From contig NC_049979.1 in NCBI RefSeq assembly GCF_000003815.2, forward strand, positions 19,645,654 to 19,709,653: a stretch of 64,000 bases of DNA, in the 5' to 3' direction. Positions 36,901 through 47,700 of this stretch are shown here, in pieces. The position numbers were made by a program, and so were the translations under genes. The number at the start of each line of letters is the position of its first letter. The stretch's first letter is position 1. Source of the DNA: Branchiostoma floridae. Lineage: Eukaryota; Chordata; Leptocardii; Amphioxiformes; Branchiostomatidae. Below the pieces are notes generated by a model. It did not search any database. It saw only the letters and a program-made list of their open reading frames with translations, and was not told the DNA's origin.

Positions 36901-39159
36901 TGCATTCGCGACTATGCCAGGTCTCTATGGGAATCTGCCAGTCACAGCGAAAAAAGATCAAACACAGACCTCCTGATCAAGATAGCCCACCTGTTTCGAC
37001 TAGCCAAAGACCCACCAGTTAACTTCTCAAGTCTACTTGTGTCTGCCGAGGAAGGGTTCAAGAAGGAGGCTTTGAAAAGACGCCATCCAGAGAAGATACC
37101 ACTTCACATTGGCATGATCTGCTTGAAGGGTGGTACGACCAATCCAGTGTTTGTCAGCGTCATGAGAAGACTTGAGGAATTCATCCAAGACATCTACGTA
37201 AGGGAAAATGTTCTGTCTTCAATGGGCAACATGAGGGCTTTCATGGGTTTGCTGGCTAAGAGGGCTAAGGAGCCACTTATCCCGTCGTTTGCAAACACTT
37301 GCTTCTTCTTGGAACTACTTGTTGTAATCTGCTACTCAATGTATGCCAAGATGAACCAACACATGCTGCTTTGCCTCCCTGCAAGCTACATCTCAATGGT
37401 CCACTTGTTTGATCGCCTGTGGAGCAATGGTAGGACCTCTATCTATTCATCCATCGAAAGGTTGCCTTACAGGAAAGATGAGGTGCTAGAGAAGATTAAT
37501 CAATGCATTTGGTTCATCATAGACATCATCTGCCAAAGTGAAAAGTTCCCTGATTTCAACGTCATTGATGATGCCTTCCGTCCAAACATCCCTGACTATG
37601 CGGAAAGCGGCGAGATGGAACGAGTCTTCATCCTGGCAGCAGTGTTGATTTGTGGTTGTGGTGGGCCTGTGGCAAAGAATGCCGAGATTCCTTTGCGGAG
37701 AGCTCTGTACCAGATTAACATCAAGAAACACTTTCCACAACGACTTGCAGATGCCATCAGAGGAATGAGATCAGCCAAAGGAATACGGGATGTTGTGATC
37801 CTCCTACGAGACTTACTACAGGCCAGGGATCAGGAGTACCTTCGGCACTGCTGTTGGAAATATCCAGGCAAAATGACAAGGGGTACCGGTATCTACAGGG
37901 GACTCAACTTCGAGCAAGTGAAGCCTGATATGTTCATCAGAGGTTTCTGGCGAGAGATGGCAGTAGAGTTCTACTCCCATGATGATGATGTTGTAACGCA
38001 TGCCAATGACAACACTGTCCACTCTCACGCTGATGATGCTGTGAATCATACCGACGACAACCCAGTTAGTGCGCTCTCACAAAACGACATGTGCGAAACG
38101 TCTGGCAATGACGTCCTCAACCCACATGGTAGCGCAAGAACTGTAGAGATACCGGTAGAAGCTTCACAGGCTGACTTGGAAGATGACATGTTTCATGCCC
38201 AAGACGAAGATGATGTCATCATTGAAGATGAATTTGAAGAAGAGGAAGTTGATGATGGTACCCAGACTGCGGATGATCCTACACTTACAGAAGGCCTTGA
38301 AAATATAAATAGAAGGATTTTGGAACAACAAGCTGATATGAAGCGACGACAAAAGGCAGCAAGCACAATTCAACAGTTTTGGCGTGCACTTGGCAGAATT
38401 GGGCCAAAGATTGAGAAAACAGTGTTCGAGTCAGCACACAGGATTACAAACATTGAACGTCAGATGTCAGTGGAGCAAGATGACCTGCGTGAATTCAAAC
38501 TTGACGACACAGGATGCCGCATATGTGGCGTCACTTTTGGGTCTCGTCCACATATCCGTGATGACGCGGAAGAACAGGAGGAAGATCAGGAAAGGGAAAA
38601 CTTCGAGGAAGCCTGGGATGTAGATCCTGATGGGGTCAAACCAGAGGAGGAAGAGCTAGATATCATCACTCGCGAAAAGCATTTGCAGGACCCAATGCAT
38701 TCAAAGAATCTTAGTGAGTTTGCTCAGTTCAAGCAATTCTACACCACAGATGTTGCTAGGGTCCAGAAACGGTTTGACAAGTTCACACTTGAAGCTGATA
38801 ATGACAAGGAGAATGAAGGAGCGGTCATGTTGGAAATCCAAAAGGTAAACACAGCACAGGACTTGCTTCGGAAGTTACTCGAGAAGATCAAAGATGAATG
38901 TTATTGGAACAAGCGACAGGATGCCTATGAAGCACTTCGCAACCTTCAAGAGGCTCTTGTTGCATTTCGGAGAGCAAAGCGTCTCATAGAGAGACAGGCT
39001 GATGAAGAGGGCACATTGGCGGCATTCGCGGATGAAGAAGGCGAAGAGTTCCGCAACCTTGACGAAGATGACTTCATCGCTGTTGGTGTGAAGAAACAGC
39101 GTGCAAAGGGCAAAGGCGGTCGCCAAAGGAAGAAGAGAACTAGAAAGAATCAGAAGTGA
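24935..39159 (+). CDS. TRANK1: TRANK1-like protein: TPR, ankyrin, SF1 helicase, CCCH finger, IQ
   Basis: Phase-consistent coding exons: 24935-25064, 26556-26797, 27287-27452, 27708-27825, 28052-28275, 28476-28760, 28925-29209, 29618-30055, 30359-30461, 30756-31196 (into the gap), about 31305-33902, 34041-34208, 34374-34527, 34631-34989 and 35458-39159. Over 3,100 residues, near human TRANK1 (about 2,900). Order: acidic N-terminus; TPRs (exons 2-3); ankyrin-type repeats (exons 5-10); SF1 helicase with Walker A GRSGTGKTT (32100), DETQD (33321), GDTAQS, NYRS, KGLEFDDV and AITRAR, all intact; alpha-helical TPR/HEAT-like repeats; C-X8-C-X5-C-X3-H finger (36550-36609); IQ motif (38368-38397); basic C-terminus. 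It looks catalytically competent. Cellular role is unknown; nucleic-acid unwinding is inferred from motifs. Exon 1 was chosen for its ATG and a GTAGGT donor whose phase fits exon 2. Confidence 0.92.
25395..26275. repeat. Clustered GCGTAGAGCGTA repeats and duplications in TRANK1-like intron 1
   Basis: Variants of gcgtagagcgta recur about every 35-40 bases at 25395-25580 and again at 26190-26260. Between them, two diverged copies of a 'aaatgcaggaaat(t/a)gcgtttca' block occur (25603 and 25897), the second followed by a GC-rich 'gagcatgcccccgg' stretch. A perfect tandem duplication of about 56 bases (acacaaacgctcagtcgctc...) covers 26067-26177. Probably remnants of one composite transposable element. 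Confidence 0.6.
27075..27128. repeat. Perfect 27-bp tandem duplication in intron 2 of the TRANK1-like gene
   Basis: The unit beginning tattcacttgaattgtgacg occurs at 27075-27101 and 27102-27128 without a mismatch, so the duplication is recent or is an assembly artefact. Confidence 0.85.
30593..30660. repeat. (TTGG)n/(TTTG)n microsatellite
   Basis: Tetranucleotide runs of TTTG followed by TTGG in the intron between coding exons ending 30461 and starting 30756. Confidence 0.9.
31197..31296. other. Assembly gap of exactly 100 N inside the TRANK1-like gene
   Basis: 100 undetermined bases of conventional size, so the true length is unknown. The reading frame entering the gap (from exon 30756) differs from the frame of the large helicase exon after it. 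That frame also has a TGA at 31302, just past the gap. An acceptor-like ctaccag at 31308-31314 suggests the next exon begins about 31315. Confidence 0.95.
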
Positions 39160-40455
39160 AAGCACCAATGGGTAAATAATGAAAAGCAGGTTTCAACGTC
39201 ATCTTGGATTTGGATGTCAAGAAACTTATCTTACCTTACAAGTGAAACAACTTTTTGTCCAAGAGAAGTGTCAGAATAGTTAATCTGGTTTAGTTAGTTC
39301 TTGTACTTACAATTTTCCTATTAATTGTAAAGATGCTATGTTTTGCAGTGAATCTACCAACCATAAAGGTAGTGTTAGACAAGTACATGTATTAGAAGCT
39401 CATAATGCTTACAAGATATCTTTCGTTTAGATTAGCGAGATTAGATTAGAGAATGAGAGTAGAATATATTTTCGATAGATTATGGTCTACAATGGCTGGT
39501 TTGTGTGACAGAAGATTTTGATTGTCTTGTCCCTCTTTTCTGGATCTGCATTGCATTGGATACGAGGGGCGTTCAAGAAGTAATCCACCTGACCCATTTC
39601 CCAAAGGAGGAGATTAATGAAACTTGGTGCAGTTATTAGTCTTTCTCTTCATAGGAATCACCCAGAGTTATGCATTTCTACCATCGTTTGATGCAGCTCT
39701 GTACACCGTTTTTGTAGGACGCCCCAGGTTGGTCCTGCAACAGATGCCTCATCAATGGCAGAAGAGGGACGACCAGGTCTGGGAGCTGTTTCCACAGACT
39801 TCCGGCCATGTTTGAATTCACAATGCCAGCGTTTTACAAGGTCATATGATGGGGCATCATCACCATAAGTTTCTTTTATTTCATCAAAAGTCTCATTTGG
39901 TATGCGTCCTTTCAAATACAAAAACCGGATCACTGCGCGACACTCAACTGGCTCCATTTCACACCTGGTCCATTTCACACCTGACTCAGTTCAAACACCT
40001 TTAAATCAAAAACCAAAATTAGTTCAGAGCTGTTTTTTGCAACATAACCCATAAAGATATGAATCATTACATATGCAAAATTTCATCTAGATCAGACAAC
40101 TGGAAGTGGGTCAGGTGGATTACTTCTTGAACGCCCCTCGTAGTATATATATCCACCCAAAAATTGGCTTAAAAGTCCTTGTAACTCTTCTAATCATGTT
40201 CAACTCAGGCAAACTGGTAAAAATTGTAGTTGTTCCAGACCAAATGATGCTACAGCAACAATTTGCTTTCAAATGGCATTCTATATTAACATCTCACTAA
40301 TCTCATGATCAGGCCTGTTTTCATTTCAATTCATGCCTGGTCTTTAGTGTGCAAGTTTGTGTGTGTGATTACATTTACAACCTAGAAAGCCTAGTAGCAA
40401 ACACTAAGAAATGTTTTGGTCATATTTTGAAATAAAGTTTTTGTTGATTTGTATC
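39160..40455 (+). other. Probable 3' UTR of the TRANK1-like gene
   Basis: Non-coding sequence after the stop codon, with the first good AATAAA at 40431-40436. If this is the signal used, the mariner remnant at 39563-40140 lies within the UTR. Confidence 0.4.
39563..40140 (-). mobile_element. Internally deleted mariner-family transposon
   Basis: Target TA dinucleotides flank both ends (39561-39562, 40141-40142). Inverted ends begin CGAGGGGCGTTCAAGAAGTA and match for about 33 bp. The - strand has the N-terminal transposase region near 39955 (EPVECRAVIRFLYLKGRI, then YDLVKRWHCEFKHGR), the helix-turn-helix DNA-binding part of mariner transposases. The frame then passes into unrelated residues and stops, so the catalytic DDE region is gone. 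At 578 bp it is less than half a full mariner and cannot be autonomous. Confidence 0.92.
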
Positions 40456-40741
40456 TATTGCCTTGTCATTTGTTCAATAAGACGCGGGGAAGCGTCTAAA
40501 AATCCAAATGGTCTTATCACAAAGTTATGCAGTACTGAGAATAGGCAAGTTTAACATCTAACTCTTAATTTATAGGACAGTCAAAAAATCAAATAGGAGC
40601 AACTTATCCCCAAATAGCATTGACTTGTCAGTGGTTCATTATATATTACATCCATGTAATTATACCATCAACAATGTGTATGTATAAAGAAAGACAACTC
40701 TATCATACATACTGAGTTCCTTTGACCGTTGAATAATCGGG
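40456..40741. other. Intergenic, nothing recognised
   Basis: Short AT-rich interval between the TRANK1 3' end and the SINE. Confidence 0.4.
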
Positions 40742-41219
40742 TTATTGTTATTGGGTGGGCCGCCAGGGGCTGAATTGCGAGGAGCTTACAATAGGCGGGG
40801 CTGAATCGCAAGGGTCTGGAGCGAGCTGCCATTCGGCGCCACTCAGGTGACCTCAATACGACTGTCGCAAGTGTCTGGAGCGAGCTGCCATTTGGTGCCA
40901 CTCAGGTGACCTCAATACTACAGTAATTGCCCCAGGTGCGGCCAAGGTACTGTAGGTTTTGAGGCACTCACACCGCACCATCGCACGTGTGGCGGGTTCT
41001 TTAACGTGCCTGGGGTATGGCTCTCCCCAGACACGGGACCTCCATTTAACGTCCTATCCGAGGGACGTCCCTAGCCGAAGCTAGGTACTCATTTTCACCT
41101 GAGTGAGGAAAGTCATGTAAAGTGCCTTTCCCAAGGACACAAGATCGGTAACACGGCAGTCGGATTCGAACCCGCAACCTCTCGGTCACGGGGCGAACAC
41201 TGCGCTACGCGGTCCCACA
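40742..41219 (-). mobile_element. tRNA-derived SINE
   Basis: Read on the - strand the element starts with a tRNA-like head (about 41219-41147). It has an A-box-like tagcgcagtgt and a B-box ggttcgaatcc at tRNA-like spacing. A body containing 'ccttgggaaaggcactttac' follows, a stretch like the central domain of widely distributed metazoan SINEs (possibly MetaSINE; from memory). Near the 3' end about 55 bp is present twice in tandem (40808-40859 and 40866-40918). It ends in an A/T-rich tail (aataacaataaccc). Confidence 0.8.
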
Positions 41220-41778
41220 CATTAAGATGTGGTTTGTGACTGTCAAAAAGGCGAGACAGACTTGCTGTTATCCACTCCCAGGGTGGTATTATGTCAACAG
41301 TCTTATTCACCAAGAGACAAGGAAAACAACCGGCAGACATAAAGCTCATTTCATGTACATTGTATTGAAAATAATCTCTGTAACTTTCGATCTATATTAA
41401 CATGTAACAATCAACTACACAAACAGGAAAATCTACAGTAGCAGCTCTGGGCAAACCTGAAAAACAACATTATGTACATTGCTACATGTATATACATTTA
41501 CATATGTATCAAAATTGGTATGCAAACTCATTCGTACATAAATCAGTCTAAAGATTGGCAGTACTACCATATCTCAACAGACACCTCCTAAATTACTTGC
41601 GACACTGTCGTCTCGAACAATAAGACAGTGTTGATCAAATCATCCTGAGCAGCAATGTAGCCCTGGCAACTATGGCTTCTTAACAATAAATCTCTTCAAT
41701 ATTACCACTGACGAAGTTCGTCAACATGCATGTGTACCAACATGGGAATGAAAAAAAATAGGATTTTGCCGGAGGCAT
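41220..41778 (-). other. Probable 3' UTR of the Roco-CARD gene
   Basis: AT-rich non-coding DNA immediately after the TAG at 41779-41781. No canonical AATAAA was found on the - strand here, so the transcript end is not fixed. Confidence 0.3.
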
Positions 41779-44700
41779 CTAGTGTGACATGTCCATGACA
41801 TCAGCAGAAGTCACTGTCTCCCACGATGAGCTAGTCTTGTCGATAGGGGGCAGTCTTCCCAGGGTGATGCTGCCGCCGCCTCGTCTCTTCCCCAGGTTGG
41901 CCTGGAACGGCATCGCCCTGGCTCCCAAGTTTCCCTTCTTACCTGACAGGGCAAACAAATTGCATGTTGTTAGACAAGATCACGATCAGAAGATGATGAC
42001 CATGATAGAAATTACAGTTGAAGAACATAACCGGAAGGGAATCTGCAAAAGAAGAGAAGGTTCATTGTGATGGGTCAAGTCCACTCTTCAAAGTTCTTGG
42101 GATGACTCCACTATTTTCAGTCCAAAGGTCCAGAGGACAGTTATAGAATTTTCATCTGACAGTGACTTTTTTTAAAGGTATACACATACCTCCAAATTTT
42201 TTATGGCTGTCTGTCCATCTTGTTCATGGAGTGACCTAGTCTCGCGAGCAAGAGACCTAGTCCCCGTGAATAAGATGGACAGATAGCCATCGAAAATTTG
42301 GAGGGACTAATGAATCTCTTCAACAAAGTCTAGAGGAAATGTAAATCATGACAATATTGATCATAATGGTAACTTACGATTGCCCCATGGCGGTAATGTT
42401 CCATAGTGCCTTCCACGTGGAGGCAGTCCTCTCATTGGGCGAGCTCTCACTGCGAAATGAGACGAGACAGGATGAGAATTCCATTGGCATTTTTGGTGAG
42501 AGGTTACATGTAATTGTATCAACAAAAATAACACATTCTCCTCTTGCAAAAAGGTAAAACCTTCTCAATGTAGTTCTTCCGCATGCTGTTTTCTTTCTTG
42601 TATACAATGTTTCTGTAGTTCATTCCTTTTTTCATAGGTGAATTATTCGTAATGTAATACTTTGAATAGTGGAAGATTTTCCTATACATCTATCACTTGT
42701 TTCTTTGCCATTTTCCACATCTTCCTGGGCTAAGGTGGTACAAATATCTAAAACTACGATTACAACAATGGAACATCTCCCGTCTTCGTACTTTTGAAGA
42801 GAGACCTGAGGTAACAGCAGAGTATCTTCCTTACCTGATGGTAGATGGGTTGGTCTTGTCAGCTGTCTCGCTAAAGCCGGGTAGCCGTACTTCTGAAGTG
42901 CCTTGCAGAATATCGGGAAGCCATGTTCAGGCCTGTGGGTAATACAATAAATTTTAGACTCGGCTATAACGCAATAAAGAGATTTCAAAAACATTAAATT
43001 GCTGCCTGAAACTTGGCATACATTAACGTCCTGGTTCAAGCCAGATTCATCATAATATGACAATAATCATTTCAGAGTATTAAAGAATTATCAAATGCCT
43101 TTGAAACCAATGGATTATTCCTGGGTAGACTAACGATGGTGGCATGCTTTTATAGATCTCACAAGAGCATGAGTAAGATGTATAAACAGAGCTTCCCATG
43201 AATAAACAAACAAAAACAAAAGCTAAAACATCTAGTAAAGATCCACACCTTTCGCTCAGGATGTCCACGAGTTTGGCGGCTTCGTCCTGTCTGGTGAGCT
43301 GTGTCAGTATGGCGGCCATGTCTGCCTCCCTGATGGCGTGGTTCTTCAGCATGTAGTCCCGGATGTCGCGCACGTCCAGGTGACGTATGATAGTCAGGCG
43401 GTGACGTTGCAGCGCCAGCTTGTGTTGTGCCTCAATACCTACAAAACAGGTTTAAAGAAACATAAGTAATGTGCCCTGATATTTTCTTATTTTTTGTACC
43501 AATCTATATGAGGAAAACACATGCTAAGTTGAGTATAATTCGTAGTTAGAGGAGATTTGTTTTGAGTCTCCAAACGTTTTTTTTTTTTAATTTACTGTAG
43601 AAGCTTTTTCATCATGAGAAATGCGTACGTAGCATTTAACGTTACTGATGAAATAATCATTAGTTCATTGCAGTCACAAACTAGGTAGCAGACAGTGAGA
43701 TGAAACTTCCCGGGAGTATTTGGCCCCACATTACTTTTTGCTCAGTCTTAACAAAAGTACATGTACATTCGTATTCAATATCGTACACGTGATCCTAATG
43801 ATCTAGACACCGACCTTTGTCGTCGTACGACTTGGCGACGTAGTCGTTGACCATGGGGAGCCGCCCGATGGTGCTTGGGGCGTGCAGGCTGCTGGAGATC
43901 CCCGGGGAAATAGTCGACTCGCCCAGAGACAGGTCCTTAACAGAGCTGGACATGGACGCCAGGGACGACTGTTGGTCCTTCAGACGAACGGATGGCACCT
44001 TCAGCTCTGAAAGTAGAAAAATCCGTGTGCGATGTTAGCTTTTAAATATGTCTGAAATTAAATGACCTTATTCTTGCAGCAGGATCGAAAGTTGTTTCTG
44101 TACTCAGGCACTATATTTGTTGGATAACCTAACCGAGCTAGGAAAATTTAGAAGCTAAAATATTTTTGTCGGCAAAGCATCGTCATGACATTCTCCAAAC
44201 AGAGTTTGGGTCGAGGAGAGGGAGGTAGTGGCTGGGATTTTTACTGCTCCTGAGTGGAGGGAGCGGTAAAAATCCCGTCCATTCCGGACCCCCGGACCCA
44301 ACCTTTGTTTGGAGAATGTCGTCATGTAACCCTAATGATCGCTGCGAATATAATGTGTCCCTGAAGGTCAGACATCGAAGTTAGGGCTGCCCATTGACAA
44401 GCATGTTGAAATACACTGAATGAAGGCTTCAAAAAAGTATTAACCCATAGTTCAATCTTTAAAATTCTTCTCCACCAGAAAGTCACTTGGGTCTAGTTTA
44501 TAAGCATTCAAAGAAAACAGAGGGTTGTTTGGCTCATTCTCGGAGAAAAGCTCGCTCTATGAAAGAAACCTCACCTTTGACCCATTTTCCCTCCTGATAC
44601 AACCAGTAGCACCCTATAACTAAAACCTGTCCTTACACCAGCTGAACTGCTGAACTGAACAAATTTTGACCCAAACAGGAAAGCTTAGACCCTACCTGTC

Positions 44701-47700
44701 TCTTCTAAGTCAAAAAGTCTCCAGATTGGGCAAAAATTTTCAAGGAAAAGAAGGATTTTCAAGGATTTTAAGTCACACCCAAATCGTCTTCCCATTTTTT
44801 GCCCTCTACCGCGCAACGCAACTCTGACGTCAGCCCTGAAGTGCTATGAGCTCTGACACTTAGATGGAAGTGTTTGTCATGTACAGATAGATTAGATATG
44901 ACAGACGATACCTGTCTTGGTGGCGATAGGCCTGAGCAGTTTGGCAGCGAGTCCCGGGTACCCGCACCGCTGCAGGGCGGCACAGAACACGTTGAAGGCC
45001 CGCGGTCCTCGCGCCATGATCATGTGGATGAGCTTGGCAGCCTCGTCCTGATTGGTGAGCTCCGTCAGGATAACCTGGAACTCAGCCGGCTTCAGAACCT
45101 TCCTCTGGACCAGGTAGTCTCGTAGGGGCCGAACGTTTAGTTCCTGTGGGACGACGTCGAGCATATTAGTCTCCGATCCATCGTTTAAGATTGTGTCCGC
45201 TCCAAATATTCAACAAGCTTAATATGGACAGCTTCTATTGGGATATTGGATTGTAGCAGCAGTATAGTACCGTATATACCAGACGTGCACTATAATCCAA
45301 CAATCCAACGCAATTGACGTCAACTTAGTAAACAAATACCTATAAAGAAGCCCACCTGTATGATAGTAGCCCGGTGCTGCATGAGGATCTCCCGGTACCT
45401 GTCCTCACCGACCGCGGCCGTCAGAGGCAGGAGGGACGGTACTGGGTCAGGCTGTATGACCACCTCCACACCACTGCCCAGGTCCAGCTGTGGGATCACT
45501 GCGGAGAGGACGTAGGTAGGTAACGTTATCACTATTCACATGTAGTCGCCACATGCACATTTGAAAGATATGAACGATCCTTCTCTCTTTAGTCTTTGTT
45601 ACGTTAGAAAACTTTAATACTGTACAAACCTTCTGATGCTTCTTGAAACGGACTTAAGTCTAGTTGCTAGATATGCTATGACCCATTGATTCGTGACAAC
45701 ATGCTGCTTCCTGATAATCATTTAGTGACAAAGCTGAGGTGGGCAGAAGCACTAATGAATAATGCATCTCTTGTTGATGTATATATGATGTTGAAATATA
45801 GGGTTTAACGAGTTTCCTCTAAATCATGCTATAGTGTACTAGACTATGTTGTGCACTTTACTACATGTTGTGAAGATAGTGCATCCTCTTGAAAATCATA
45901 TCGGTAAAGATCGTTACACACCTGTAGTCATCTTTGGTTTGATGTCGACTGCAGGAGTCTTTGGCGTGTTGACCACATATCTCCGTAGTCCTCCCGTCTC
46001 TGTCAGAGAGAACAGAAAAGCAAGTTAGCACATCTTAAAATCTCCTGGTTTCTTTAACTAATATAAATGACATAGTACATGTATGGGATTTATAATATAT
46101 TGCAGATAAAATATTAGGTTGGTCCATTGCTGATGCTGAGTGGGAGGAATGATTTACATTTTGAAAAAAAAAAGAAGTACGAGGTAGTGTTTATCTAACC
46201 TTCATCCGGCGGGAACACAAGTTTGGGATCCACGAAGCCCCCGGCGGCCCTGGGACAGATCACACGCCTCTTGCCACGAGGCTGGCGGAGAACCTCCTAG
46301 ATAGAGGAGAAAAGGTATTGGGTGAATGTAGAAACGTTGCGGGTTTGATGAAACACCAAAAGGAAGCTTGTCCTAACAATGTTCACGCAGTGCACAAGTG
46401 TGTGAAATGTCAGGGGCAGTGTTAGGGTTAGCGTAATGAGTTATGCACAACAAGTACATGCAGTTCTATACCCACCTTGTAGAACATGTGTGGCATCTCA
46501 ATGTTGCGCTTGACGCAGTGGGGGCAGACCAGATAGACATCGTGCCTCAGGCCCGGCCAGCTGGTCAGTAGAGCAGCCACTCCCTGGAAAAGTACACAAA
46601 ATTTACTATAACTTATAAGCACAAATTCAAAAGAAGCATTAAACATTATTATTGGCAAAGTAGACAATAATAAAATCATAAATTGCATATGGAGTATAGT
46701 GAAAAATGTTACCCGATAGATTCTGAGGATTTCCGTCCACATGGTGTCTATCTCGAAGCTGTCCCCTCGCATGGCCAGCTCCACCACCGCGGAGCTCTCC
46801 GCTGCCCTACGGCCCAGGTAGACTCTCATCCGGGAGGGTGTCGTCGCCAGGACCCCATCCTTCCAGTCCGCACGGGTAGCCACCGGATCGATGTACTCCT
46901 GCATACGGACACTGGCTGCTTCAAAGAAGCCCGTCGGATACCACTGTCTAAAGCCAAAGATGATGGTGAGTTGTTCGGTGTCCTCCGGTACCCTCGGTGG
47001 CCAGAACAGCTCGTAGTGTGTCGCCTTGGCGTCGTCCGAGAAGTACCACGGGACGTGCATGACTCTGTTGTCGGACCGGCTGGTCGTGACGTACCAAAGG
47101 CCGAGATGCTGCAGGGCGGCGATGACCCCAGACAAGATGTCCCCGTACAGATCGCCGAACTGGCTCCACAGGAAGCGCAGGATCGTCTCGTCGAGGATGC
47201 CGTGTTTGAGGAAATCCGCCTTGCGGTCTTCGAAGTCGTCTTCACTGATGTTCCTGACGCCAGCTGACCGGAAGCGTGGGTGGTTGAAGTCGAAGAGCTT
47301 CTCGATGTCACCTCTGAGCAGGAACAGGAAGATGACCTTGATGACCTTGAAGAACTGTGTAGGGTTGGGGAACAGCAGGTCGCTCAGGAGAGGAGACTCA
47401 ATCTCGGCGCCAAACCAGAAGATGTCCCGTCTGTGGTGAAGGAACCTGATTGCGATTTCCAACTTTGGGCCACTGAGACCTGTCAGCTCTCGGGCGACTT
47501 CTTCTACTTCGTCCCATGTCATGACTTGCCTCCCCTCCCCGTGCCTCTTCAGGACGGTGTACAACTCTCTCCATGACCACGGCACCGGGAAGGCCTCGCT
47601 GTTAGCTGGCTTCTTCTCCTTCATCATGAAGCCGACGATCTCGTTTGCTAAGTCGTCCAGACCAGCTAGCTCCGGTGAGGAGCTGACCGCGAACACTTTG

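Noticed and set aside
41147-41219. A functional tRNA gene
   Set aside because: A and B boxes are present but the arms do not pair as a cloverleaf and it continues directly into a SINE body.
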